A DNA stretch of 64,000 nt. It comes from Proteles cristata cristata. Taxonomy: Eukaryota > Chordata > Mammalia > Carnivora > Hyaenidae. Shown in pieces: positions 10,458 to 20,439 of the stretch. The stretch is from the NCBI GenBank assembly GCA_017311185.1, contig JAESUZ010005104.1:558001-622000 (forward strand), in the 5' to 3' direction. How positions within the stretch are numbered: position 1 is the first letter of the stretch; every line of letters starts with the position of its first letter. A program made the position numbers and the translations under genes. The notes below the pieces were generated by a model, which was not told where the DNA came from, searched no databases, and saw only the letters and a program-made list of their open reading frames with translations.

Positions 10458-10620
10458 ATTGATTTATTCAAATTTTCAAATTTTATGCTCCAAAGGACAC
10501 CATCAAGAAAGCACAAAACTACCACAGAATGGGAGAAGATTTTGCAAATTATATATCTGATAAAGACTTGCATCTTGAATATATAAAGAGCTCTTACAAC
10601 CCAATAATGAAACGATGAAC

Positions 10621-13600
10621 CAAGTTTCTAGGACTCCAGTGGTCCTAATTAATGCTGATGTTCCATGAGAACATCCCCCTCAAAGTAAAGGACAAATTGT
10701 GCCCTGTACCTCCCATTACGCCAAGAAAGAATACACTGCAGGTTTCTTTGGGTTTTGGAGGCCTGCTGTTCAACTTGGGAATACTGCCAGGTGAGGTGGT
10801 TTGTTGGCTCCACGCATGCCAGCTTTGCACAGAGCACAGAGCGGAAAGAGGTCTGCAGCAGGTCCAGGCTTTGGCACAAGCAGCTCTGTGCCTGGTCACG
10901 GTGAACTGGCAGAGCCCGGGGCAATACTGCAATGGCAGAGAAAGTTTTCAAGCGGGCCTCCAAGCGGGTCCCAGGGGGAGAGCTGCAGTGCCAACTCTTA
11001 GGGTTCTCGAGTAAGACCATGCCACACATCAGTCACAGGACAGCTCCTGGAACGTTACTGGGCCCCCACAGGAAATGAGCATCGGCCCTTGAGCATGGTC
11101 AGGTGGCTCATCAGAGATGAATGCTGTCAGAGGCACCAAGACAATGGAGGTGCCATTGCCAGTTTCAGCTCTGAGCACATCTAGACACAGGTAAGCTGCA
11201 TAAGCAAGTGACTGCCACCCCCTTGTGGCCTTGCTCACTGCACCTCTGGTGGCCCTGAATGACAGCAGTGAGGGGAAAGCCCTCCAAAGGGTAGAGCTTC
11301 TCCAGGGCACTGTATCATCCACGTAGTACGGAGGGAAAAGTGCCTAGGAAAAGAAGACATGGACCCCCATTTGCCACAGTAAACAGTTGAGCTAGTAGCT
11401 TCAGGGGGGAGGACAGAGCAAGAATATAAGTTTAGAGACAAGGAAGTCAGGAGAAGAGGCACCTAGAGAACTAGTGTGACACACGGTGGCTTTCCGATTG
11501 GTGGATCCAGGGCTCCAGACGGGACACCCTGTTCCCCAGTACTCCCAGTGACCCAACTGGGACTTGTGTCCTCATCCTAGAAACTTTAGGCTAGGCTCTG
11601 GGTCTCCAAGCCTAATTTCGCCAGGAACACAGTAAGAGTGGCACAAAACATACACTGTGACAACTGCCTGGCCGCTCTGGGCTCCTCATCCCACCAAGCA
11701 CAGGGGCCCCTATGCTGGCAGGGGTGCTGGATCCAGATCCTAGGAACAGCGATGTTTGACCTTCCCATCCCACACAGGATGTCCTGTGGTGCTCCTGCCC
11801 CCAGCTGTCACTGTGAATGGGCCATTACAGCCAGCACAACCTGAGGAGGGCATGGTACCCAGGGGCTCATCCCCAGGGATGAGCATCTGGGTCAACCCAT
11901 TAGGTGAGGCACCCAGACCTTCAGAAGTGCTAGGTGCTCCTGGGAAAGGGGGAGCTAGAGAAGGTGGGGTCGGCACGTGGATGCCTGGTTACCGGCTCAG
12001 GGCCAACTTAAGCAGCAGGGACCACAGGCCATCCCAATAGCTTTCCTTTCCTATATATGTACAGAAATTGTGCCCAACCAGAACCCTGGGGATCTAAATG
12101 CAATAAACTTCATGTGGGGCTGAGTGTGGCAGGGCTGGGGTAAGTGTTCCCAGTGTGACTGGTGACTTGCAGGTGACCCTTTCACTGGAACATTGGCCAG
12201 ATGGGAGCCACCTTAGTGAGAGGGACTGTGCACCCTGACCTCAATGAAAAGTGGTCTCAGACCCCACCGGGCTCGGGTGGAACCAGCATCCCCCTCAGCG
12301 TTTCACCCTCCCCTCTGCCTCCCTCAGGTATTTGCCAAAAAACTTACCCCGGTTCTTCTCCCCCAGTGAAACCACCGATCTGTTCCCCAGACCTGTGGCC
12401 ATCTTCAGTGTCATATAAATGGACTCACACAGTATGGAGCCTTCTGAGACTGACTTCTCCCACTCAGCACAATCTTCTGACATGGCCCTGTGTTGCTGCG
12501 TGTGTCACTCACTGCCACCCTGGGCCCCTCCCTGGTGGTGTGGACCGTGGCCAACCAGCTCGTGGGCAGCTGAGTTGTTGCCAAGCTTTGGCAATGATGA
12601 ACAGAACCCCTCTAAACATTCACAGGACATCTCCTCAGCTGGATCAGCTTACTCACGGGGGAACTGTCCTGTTTCCTGTGCTGTTACAGGTGGCAATGTT
12701 GCTAAGCTTCTTGCCACTCCACACCAAGAGTCTCCTTTCTTCCATCTTCCGATACGATTTGTCTCACTTCCCTCTAAGACTCCAATGACAGTCTCAGCAA
12801 GTCCTTCCAGCTCCCACCCACTGTCCAGTCCCAAAGCCAATGCCATGTGACTTAGGGCTTGTATCAGCAGCATCCCATTCCGGTACCAAACCCATCCAGT
12901 TATCCAGAGCTACGTGTAACAAGCCACCTCAAACTTAGTGCTATGAACACATAAACAACCTCTTCTATTGTTACCTTGATTTGGACTCTCTTGCAGTTAC
13001 GGCGGATGGCAGCTGGGACTGAAGCCACCCTGAAAGCTTCCTTGCTCACTCATGATTCTCCGTGCCAGCCGTTGGCTGGCCCTTCAACTGCAGCTGCTGG
13101 CTGGAACACCTCCGTATGTGCCTCTTCCTGGGGCTGCTGGTGGCTTCTCGCAGCATGGTGGCTGGCTCGAAGAGCAAGCATCCCAAGATGAGGGAGAGAG
13201 GAGCTGTATCATCTAGCTGTCTGATCTGGCCTCAGCAGTCAATGTCATTTCTGTGACCTTCTGCATTCTGGGGGTGAAGGAGCGAGTCATTAAGGCAGCC
13301 CATGTTCAAAGGGAAGGGAATTAGATTTCAGCTCTTGAAGGGAGAAGGGTCAAGGAATTGGAAAGCACCACAGTGGTGGTGGGCCCCTTTACCATGGTGG
13401 ACTGGTGAAGAGATGGGTATATGCAGAGGTGGACAGGTAAAGAGATGGTGCATTTACCAAGGTGGATAGGTGGGTAGGTGACACATTTATCAAGGTGAGG
13501 AAATACCAGGACATGGAGCAGGTGCTTGGGAGACACTAGCCTGGAGCAGAGAGAGAGGTCAGGCCAAAGGTATCAGCTTGGGAGTCATTGTCACAGAAAT

Positions 13601-13977
13601 GGTGTCTGAAGCTTCAAGGCTGCAGGAGGTCACCCAGGGTGGGAATGAGGAGGGATGAAGAAACTGCCAGGGCTGGGAACAGGAGGGCACAATCTTCCTG
13701 ACCACGGACTCTGTTGCTCCGATCCTGGCAGAGCTCCAGGGAAGTTGATGGGTAGTCAATACCCATGTGCCTCCCCATGTGCCTCTCTGAACTAATGGTG
13801 ACCATCCGCTTCTATAAGGAAGGTTCTGTACTGGGAGAAGTTTCCACAGTCATCTAAAGGGACACATGGGAAGAGATGGGAGGTTTAGGGCTGTGGCAGC
13901 CGTCTTGTAACCATGAGGCAGGCTGAGAGTGGCAGAAGTAATGGTTCCTTCACTGAGCATCTAGATTAACAAGTCCT
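10621..13977. other. Intergenic, mostly unique sequence
   Basis: GC content rises and SINEs are absent. Open frames up to 195 codons exist (for example 12201-12788), but none resembles a known protein and several overlap in different frames, as expected in GC-rich non-coding DNA. Part of 12.33-12.70 kb looks like a very old antisense LINE-1 3' end. No gene is called. By synteny this lies between GSC2 and SLC25A1. Confidence 0.6.
12330..12700 (-). mobile_element. Very old LINE-1 3' end, antisense (tentative)
   Basis: TCATATAAATGGACTCACAC, CTGACTTCTCCCACTCAGCA, and TGGCCCTGTGTTGCTGCGTG follow the order of antisense LINE-1 3' sequence (compare the younger copy near 7.9 kb). Divergence is high. 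Confidence 0.45.
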
Positions 13978-14110
13978 GAGGTGCTTGGGTGGCTCAGTCG
14001 GTTAAGCATCCAAAGCTGGATGATCTTGCAGTCATGATGTTGTGGCTCATGGGTTCCAGCCCCACATCAGGCACTGTGCTCACAGCATACCAGCTTGGAG
14101 TCAATAAAGG
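13978..14110 (+). mobile_element. CanSINE, 3' truncated
   Basis: GAGGTGCTTGGGTGGCTCAG head and GGTTCCAGCCCCACATCAGG box B region are present, but the CT-rich tail is missing and the element ends in TCAATAAAG. Confidence 0.78.
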
Positions 14111-14259
14111 AGTCTGAACGAAGTGTGTCAGGTGGGAGGAGAGGCTAGGAATGTGAGTGTGCTGCCCTCCAATGGCACCCACCATCCATGGAACCCTCAC
14201 AGCCCAACCAAGTTCTAATGTTTCACACATAGTAACTGGTCAAGTCTTAGGAGTACCTC

Positions 14260-14400
14260 CTGAGTTAGGTTGCTATTATGAGGCTGGTTAACAGATTGGG
14301 AAACCAAGGCACGGGGCGGGGCAGGGGGTGAAGGAACCTATGGAAGGTCCCACAGCCAGAAAGTGACAGCTGGGATGTCCTGTGAGCCAATAATAGCTTT
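14260..14400. repeat. MIR-like SINE fragment (tentative)
   Basis: GGTTGCTATTATGAGGCTGG, AACAGATTGGGAAACCAAGG and CACAGCCAGAAAGTGACAGC resemble the core of an ancient MIR. Old and diverged. Confidence 0.45.
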
Positions 14401-14482
14401 TCAGAGGTCCAGAGAGGAGGATCTTAAGCTAAAGTGCCTGGCTGGCTGGTCAGTGCTACTTAACTTGAAAATGAAAAGCCTT

Positions 14483-14699
14483 GGGGCACCTGGGTGGCTC
14501 AGTCGGTTAAGTGTCCGATTTCGGCTCAGGTCATGATTTCACCGTTCATGGGTTTGAGCCCCGCATCAGGCTATGTGCTGACAGCTCAGAGCCTGGAGCC
14601 TGTTTCGGACTCTGTGTCTCCCTCTCTCTGACCTTCCCCTGCTCGCTCGCTTGCTCGCTCTCTCTCTCTCTCTCTCAGAAATAAATAAAACATTTAAAA
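14483..14699 (+). mobile_element. CanSINE
   Basis: TGGGGCACCTGGGTGGCTCA head, GCTCGCTCGC/CT-rich segment, tail AGAAATAAATAAAACATTTA. Its A tail runs straight into an AAGG microsatellite. Confidence 0.9.
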
Positions 14700-14707
14700 A
14701 GAAAGAG

Positions 14708-14771
14708 AAAGGAAGGAAGGAAGGAAGGAAGGAAGGAAGGAAGGAAGGAAGGAAGGAAGGAAGGAAGGAAG
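14708..14771 (+). repeat. (AAGG)n microsatellite
   Basis: About fifteen near-perfect AAGG units directly after the SINE tail, purine-only on the plus strand. Overlapping open frames with (SFLP)n and (GRKE)n repeats are translations of this tract, not genes. Confidence 0.95.
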
Positions 14772-15335
14772 ACAATGAACAGCTTGCACTGAATTTGACA
14801 AAGTACAAGTCATCAGCAATGTTGGGCAGCGTGACCTGGGGGCGGGGGGAGCAAGACAGTCGGAGTGGCCTGAAGGGGGGGGAGGTGGACAGTCCATACA
14901 AGTCCGCTCTTGAGAAGCACGGCTCTGAAGAGGGTAGGGCAGAGGTGCTCAATGTTTTTTCGGAGGGGATTCCAGCACATAGGAAGTAGGAGGAGGGGTC
15001 GCTCCAGAGCACTTGGGTGGGCCCTTGGATGGCATCTGGAAGGCTCCCCTGACTCAGTAGAGAAGATAGAGAATTGAGGGCACGAGCAGTGGAGTTTCAG
15101 GGTCGGTGACGAGACCAGAGGTAGCTTCCTGTTCTGCCCCCATTTCCTCCATGAGGTTGAGACGCCGGCTCTGAAATGAACGGGAGGTTTGGGGACAATG
15201 AGCGGTGGCATCGTGGGGTTGCTGATAGAGCTGGGTCTCGTTGAGGGTTGGAGCCCAGCAGTTGTGGAGCCAAGAGACAGGCAGTTTGGGTGGGTTTCTC
15301 CAGATTTACTCATCCCCCTCCGCAGGGCCCCAAGG

Positions 15336-15735
15336 GGATTAGGAGCCAGCCCGGGTTGCGGCGGCTACAGGAGGAGGTACCCAGGGGGTGGGCCAAGAGG
15401 CGCCAGGGTAGGAGGCCTTCAAGGTGGGGGCGTCCTCAGGCCGCTGCCCCCAAAGCAGGGCGAGGACCACTAGGCGCCCGCGGGCAGGGGAAGGCGGCCC
15501 TGCGCGCCTTTCCGGTGGCGCCTCTCCCTGCCCGGGAGTCCTGCCAGCCTTTCGGGCCGGGAAGACCGACGCCGGGCTGAGGGCTTCCAGCTAGCCCCCT
15601 CCCCGCGGCCCGGCGAGCCCCCGCGCGCCGATGCGGAGCAGGATTTCCCGCCGCCGCAGACGAGGATTAGCGCGCCCCTGGCTGGCGCGGCGGCGGGATT
15701 AGTCCGCGTGGACTCGGCGCTCGGCCCGGGGATTA
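15336..15735. promoter_or_regulatory. Cluster of GGATTA (TAATCC) homeodomain sites
   Basis: GGATTA occurs at 15336-15341, 15664-15669, 15696-15701 and 15730-15735, the last three within 72 bp and just upstream of the GSC2 start. TAATCC is the recognition site of K50 homeodomains (Goosecoid, Otx, Pitx, Bicoid class), and GSC2 itself has lysine 50. Auto- or cross-regulation is an inference. Confidence 0.5.
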
Positions 15736-15755
15736 CGGCGCGCTCCCCCCCGACG

Positions 15756-15762
15756 TATATAT
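15756..15762 (+). promoter_or_regulatory. Candidate TATA box of GSC2
   Basis: TATATAT in an otherwise extremely GC-rich region, 33 bp before the GSC2 ATG. If used, transcription would begin near 15787 and the leader would be only about 8 nt, so a start further upstream is equally possible. Confidence 0.4.
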
Positions 15763-15794
15763 TCCCGCAGCGGCGGCCGCGGGGCCAGGCCGGC

Positions 15795-16042
15795 ATGGCT
15801 GCGGCTGGGGGCGCCGTGAGCCGCAGGGGCCCCGGGCGGCCCTGCCCCTTCTCCATCGAGCACATCCTCTCCAACCTGCCCGAGCGGAGACCCCCGGCAC
15901 GGGCCGCCCCGCAGCAGCCCGCCGGCCGCCAGAGCCCCGGAGGTCCCGGGAGCCCGGGGCGCCCGAGGCCGCGCCCTGCGCCTGCTGCTGCTGCTGCGGG
16001 CCCCGCGCGGCCGCGGGCCCCCGGAGCCGGCCGCCGGGCTGG
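15795..16042 (+). CDS. GSC2: GSC2 coding exon 1
   Basis: ATG at 15795 begins [20 protein letters not shown]. The donor is GG|GTGAGT at 16043. The ATG frame is open to the donor and leaves two bases. The expected PCACCCCC motif reads in frame from 15974 only in the third frame relative to the ATG, and a GPPEPAAGL stretch before the donor in the second, so two small length changes appear to have occurred. Confidence 0.82.
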
Positions 16043-17100
16043 GTGAGTGGGAGCGGGGCGCGGGCGGGGTCCTCCGGGCGCGATGCGGTCTGGGCGGAGC
16101 TCGGCCCCCGGCCCGCGCCTCACCGCGCCCTCGCCCTTGGCGCGCGGCTGCCGTGGCCGCTGAGGCTGGGCCCGGCGGCGCCCTTGCCCTTGGCCGCGCC
16201 CACGGGAGGTCCGGGGGCGCTGCCCGGCGCGGGCGGGCCCGGCCCGCAGCGGCGCACGCGGCGCCACCGCACCATTTTCAGCGAGGAGCAGCTGCAGGCG
16301 CTGGAGGCGCTCTTCGTGCAGAACCAGTACCCCGACGTGGGCACGCGCGAGCGCCTGGCCGGCCGCATCCGCCTGCGCGAGGAACGCGTGGAGGTGGGTG
16401 CCCGCCCGCCCGACGGCGAGAGGCTCCGCGCGAGCCGGCTTCCTGCCTCCTTCTTTTGAAAAGACGGCGGTGGCGCGAAGGGAGGAGGCGCGGGAGGCCA
16501 GGGACCCGCAGTGGGGCGCAGGGCCAATTCCGGGGCGAGGGCGGGCGGGGGACAGGCACGTGCGGGAAAGTGTCTCTAGACTGGAGGGGAGATAAGGCTA
16601 GATTTCTTGAACTTTGGTTTAAACTTGTAAATTTTCCCTGATAAATGAGACGCGCGTTCATGTGCCGGAATTGGGGAGCTCGGAAAGAGCACCGAGACGC
16701 AGACAGGGCGTCCGGGGCGCCTTCGGGGGCGGGGAGGCGGGGGGGTGGGGGTGGGGGGAGGTGGGGGATAGGAAGGCACGCAACGAGTGGGCTGGTCCGG
16801 GTGGGAAAGTGGTTCCCGTCCCGCATCCCGAGCCGCAGCGGTTACGAGACGGTGGGTGCCGCTGCCCGGTGCTGGCTCCCCAAGCCCTCGCCTGCCCACA
16901 TCCCTGTCGGGAAGCTGGCTGCCTGGTCCACCTATGAGGGGCCAGCGGGACGCGGGGCCCAGGGCTGGGTCTGAGCCGTCCCTGCTGCTCATCAGGTCTG
17001 GTTCAAGAACCGCCGGGCCAAGTGGCGACACCAGAAGCGCGCGTCAGCGACCTCGAGGCTCCTCCCTGGAACCAAGAAGCCGGCAAAGGAGAGCTGCTGA
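15795..17100 (+). CDS. GSC2: GSC2, goosecoid homeobox 2 (three coding exons)
   Basis: A paired-like (goosecoid-class) homeodomain transcription factor, nuclear, expected to repress through Groucho/TLE. Proposed join 15795-16042, 16165-16393, 16996-17100 gives 193 residues (human is about 205). Seen: Groucho-binding eh1-type motif FSIEHIL at residues 19-25, and a homeodomain at about 114-173 with [17 protein letters not shown], helix 3 [10 protein letters not shown] and lysine at position 50 (K163), giving TAATCC preference. The homeodomain is split before VWF by intron 2, as in the family; the C-terminus ends KESC then TGA. Odd: the middle of exon 1 encodes the family's cysteine run only in another frame, and the expected exon 2 acceptor (16138-16139) reads TG, not AG. 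The next AG (16163-16164) restores frame. It could be functional with an altered linker, or decaying. Confidence 0.85.
16165..16393 (+). CDS. GSC2: GSC2 coding exon 2
   Basis: Encodes the proline/glycine linker and homeodomain residues 1-46 up to REERVE; donor GAG|GTGGGT at 16394. The start is set at the AG at 16163-16164 because it joins exon 1 in frame. Its polypyrimidine tract is poor. Homology would place the exon start at 16140, where no AG exists. Confidence 0.7.
16996..17100 (+). CDS. GSC2: GSC2 coding exon 3
   Basis: Acceptor CTGCTCATCAG|GTC. Encodes [15 protein letters not shown] (recognition helix) and a short basic tail [14 protein letters not shown], stop TGA at 17098-17100. Very well conserved with family members. 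Confidence 0.95.
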   Translation, partial: VWFKNRRAKWRHQKRASATSRLLPGTKKPAKESC

Positions 17101-17748
17101 TGGCTCTGGGAGCTACTCCTGGGCTTGGCCGGGTCCTTTGGGACCGGCGCAGAGAGGGGACAGATCTACCCGAAATGGAGCTGAGAGAGGACACCCACCT
17201 CTTCCCGCCTTCAGGCTTCCTGCACCCTGGCGCTAGTGCTCAAAGCAGGAGACTCTCTGCGGGACAGCAGATGTGTGTCCCCTACCTCCTCCCCCGCCCC
17301 CGCCCTGCTCCCACCCCCGTGTCACCTGCCCCAGGAAAGGAGGGGGCACTGGACATTTCCACGCGCTCTCCTTTCCAGTGACTAGGGTCGAGGAGATACC
17401 CCGGGAATTCCGGGGGGAAGGGGGGCTGGCAGCAGGCCACAGAGCAGATCCGCTTCCTCAGCCCCGCACCAACTGCAGGACAGGAACCATCCCTTGTCAG
17501 GGGCACCCAGAATCCTCCTCTCCCTCCTGGGATATGCTGATGTCCCTCCTCTCGGCATGGTCATAGGTCCCTTGGCCTGGCCACCAGGGTGGGGTGGGGG
17601 TGTTCTGTGCATCCTGGGGTTGTTGCCTTGCGTGCGCTGCACTGGGCCTTGGCATCCAGAGCTGCAGGATAAGGACGCTGGATGAGGTCATCTCCAAAAG
17701 CCCCCTACCCCACTCCTGAATTCTGTGAGCCTTGTCTGGATACTGGGA

Positions 17749-17754
17749 AATAAA
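17749..17754 (+). terminator. Candidate GSC2 polyadenylation signal
   Basis: AATAAA, the first canonical signal after the GSC2 stop, implying a 3' UTR of about 670 bases. Confidence 0.55.
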
Positions 17755-17775
17755 CAAGCAACCACACACAGCACA

Positions 17776-19470
17776 AAAGCAGTCCAGAGTTCAAAATCCA
17801 CCATGACTTCACACCCACATCCGGGGGTGGGGGCCAGCTTGTCTTGGGGAGCACAGCCCAGTGAGTCCTCTGTTTCTGTGCTCCCCAGCACAGCAGACTA
17901 CCCCACAGATCATGGCCTAGCACCCTGGGGAGTCTGTGCTGGCCTTTAGGTACTGCTCACCTGCTTCACGGGTGGAGATCCTTGGCTTCCTCCTTCTGGG
18001 GGGTTTACCTATGTGTCTGCCATTCTGTTGTGGCAAGAGGAGGTTTGACTGGGAAGGATGCACCACACTGCCTGCCACTGCCTTGGAAAATCTGTTTTCC
18101 TCTCCAACACCCTGGCCGCAGGGTGAAGGACAGTGTGAAAACGAGGCTTTGATTCCCCCCCAGCAGGCCTGTATAGTGGGCTCAATCAAGGCACCTAACA
18201 CCATCATCTGGCTTGGGGACCATGTTCTGCCTCCTCACATGTCCTGGAGGAAATGGGCGGTGGGGGTGGTATCTGAAAGGAGACACAGTCCATTCATTAA
18301 AGGTGCAGAAGCCGAGCAGGCGTGATGTCGCCAGCCAGTGCTGTTCTAACACTGCCTCATGCCTCCAGCAGCACTAACCTCCACCCCGTGGGATGCACAC
18401 TTCTGGCTGTCACAAAGTTCCTTTCCCCGAACCCTGGCCTTGCCCTTGGACATGGCACAGCCTGCCTGCAGATCGCAGGCTGGAACACCCTCATCTCTCT
18501 GGGTTCTGAGACCCCAGCACCCCCACCTTGGCTCTTTGTCATTGTGAAGGGCAGCCATGATCAGAGTTCATCTTCAAGGAACCTGCGGCTCTACTGTCCT
18601 CCTGATTTCTCTCCTTTCTCTCTAGCTGCTCCTTGGCAGGTTCACTCCTACAAGCTGCTCGTTAACATAGGTGACCTGCATGCTGGACCCCAGGGATGTC
18701 CCTCTCCTCTCCATTCTCTCCATGCTTTATCATGTCCGCTTTCAGGCTGCAATTCCCTTCTCTCTTCCACATTTACATCTCCAGCCCTGAACTAGATATT
18801 TATGTCCACCTATCCCCTTGAACTACTCAAGGGGAGGCCACGGTGCTTCAAAATCACCTTGTCCGTGGCAAATTCTTCCCCACGTGCAAACTCGGCGCAG
18901 AAGCCAGAGGGCTGGCAATTTCCCCCCACCCCTCTTCTCCTTCACCCACCATACACAGGCCAGCAGCAAATCCATTTTTCCTCCAAAAACAATCCCAGAA
19001 GCTATCTTCTCCCCAGCTTCAACTGTACCAGCCTGATGAAAGTGCTGTGATCCCTCACCCTGACCATTGAAGGTGCCTCCAGTCTTGTCCACCTGCAGCC
19101 ACTCTGTGTCCTCTGTAATTCATTCTCCATAAAAGCCAGGGTGCGAGTTTGAACCTGTCCCTCCCCTGCCTACAGCACTCCAAGGGCTTCCCGCTATTCC
19201 TAAAGACAAAACCCCTCACTGTGACCCATGAGGTCCCATGCAGCCGGTGCTTGCCCGTCTGGCATACTTCATACCTCACAGTCTGTGTGTATCAGAAGGT
19301 CTTCTCCCTCTTGCTGCAAGACCTTTGCACCTGCTCTTTCCCTCCTCCGATCAGTGTCTGTTCATCCTTTGGATCTGCCACATCTAGCCCTGGGGAGACT
19401 TCCCCTGACTGCCCCCTAGGTAAGATTACCCAACAGCCATTTTTTTGCACCTGTCCACTGCAGTATTTTA
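17776..19470. other. Intergenic between GSC2 and ESS2
   Basis: No gene is recognised. 19.18-19.40 kb (CCCCTCACTGTGACCCATGA, CTTGCTGCAAGACCTTTGCA) looks like an ancient antisense L2 LINE. The rest appears unique. Confidence 0.55.
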
Positions 19471-19477
19471 AAGATTT

Positions 19478-19672
19478 TTAAGTTTATTTATTTTGAGAAA
19501 GGGAGAGAGAGATCGGGGAAGGGGCAGAGAGAGGGAGAGAGAGAATCCCAAGCAGGCTCTGTGCTGTTAGCGCAGAGACCGACCTGGGGCTGTAACTCAC
19601 AAACTGTGAGATCGTGGCCTGAGCCAAGATGAACAGTAAGACACAACCTACTGAGCCACCCAGCACCCCACT
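19478..19672 (-). mobile_element. CanSINE
   Basis: AAGTTTATTTATTTTGAGAA start, GA-rich tract, ACTGTGAGATCGTGGCCTGA and TACTGAGCCACCCAGCACCC end. TGCAGTATTTTA / TGCAGTTTTATG flank it imperfectly. Confidence 0.87.
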
Positions 19673-19975
19673 GCCACCCCATTGCAGTTTTATGCTTGTT
19701 TGTGGGATGATGCGACCAGTGTCTGTCTTCCCCATTTGACTGTAAGCTCCACAGGACAGGAACAATCACCATGGAGAGCCCCAGGGAGTGAAGGAATGGC
19801 TGCCTATTATACTAAATCGTTCTGGGGGAGAACTTACTTGTTTGACAGAATTCATAACCTCTTTGTGGGAAGAAATGATCATTCTTGAAAAAAACGTTTG
19901 GGCAATTTTCTGGTCCATTTCAATGAAAGTTAGTCCTCTTCTGGTAAGCCCACTCGTGTTCAGGAACCGAATAAT

Positions 19976-20169
19976 TTTTTTTAAATGTTTATTTTTGAGA
20001 GAGAGAGATCAAGAGCGAGGGAGGGGAGGAGAGAGACGGGGCTACAGAGGATCGGAAGCGGACTCTGCTGACAGCAGAGTGCCTGATGCAGGGCTCAAAC
20101 TCACGAACCCTGAGATCATGACCGGACCCGAAGTCGAAAGCTTAACTGACTGAGCCACCCAGGTACCCC
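19976..20169 (-). mobile_element. CanSINE
   Basis: TTTTTTTAAATGTTTATTTTTGAGAG-type start and TGACTGAGCCACCCAGGTAC end. GGAACCGAATAATTTTT and GGAAACGAATGATTTTT form a diverged target-site duplication. Confidence 0.88.
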
Positions 20170-20439
20170 GGGAAACGAATGATTTTTAACCAGACATTTC
20201 TTTATTAGACCATCCTATTTTCCTTTCCTTTTTGCTTTTGTTAGATAACTACGAAGAAAAAAATTGTCTTAGTGTTCTCTTGCATAAAGTTTGAATAAAA
20301 ACTTTGAAACGAGTATATAGCCACAATGTGTTTTTGTTAATGATATAGAAGTATACCCGATGATTATTCTCGAGAAACTGGAATTCCGAGGTCTTTCAAT
20401 TTAGCAGTGCTGAATTTTTCAGGATTAGCGTGAATGACA

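Larger units (their letters stand above)
8200..10620 (+). mobile_element. Old LINE-1, ORF2 3' half, with nested SINEs
   Basis: Plus-strand LINE-1 ORF2 remnants: ATTCATGATAAAACACTA (8361), AAAAATCCACAGCTAACACA, TTGTATTGGAAGTTGTAGTC, ATCAATGTACAAAAAACAAT, GTATAGCTACAGTTATCAAA, ATAGATCAATAGAGCAG and AATATATAAAGAGCTCTTAC. SINEs at 8408, 8980, 9489 and 10190 interrupt it. All frames are broken. Boundaries are approximate. Confidence 0.78.
15320..16560. promoter_or_regulatory. CpG island over GSC2 5' end
   Basis: Very GC-rich with dense CpG, covering the proximal promoter, exon 1, intron 1 and exon 2 of GSC2; a weaker GC-rich part continues to about 17.1 kb. CpG islands over the 5' end are usual for developmental homeobox genes. 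Confidence 0.85.

Noticed and set aside
12201..12788. 195-codon plus-strand open frame
   Set aside because: It runs across what looks like an old antisense LINE-1 3' end, and no known domain is seen.
14566..15012. Apparent protein with SFLPSFLP repeats
   Set aside because: A translation of the (AAGG)n microsatellite and a SINE.
15470..16267. 265-codon open frame on the minus strand opposite GSC2
   Set aside because: It is a shadow of an extremely GC-rich CpG island, low in complexity (Arg/Ala/Gly/Pro), and the real gene on the plus strand explains the sequence.
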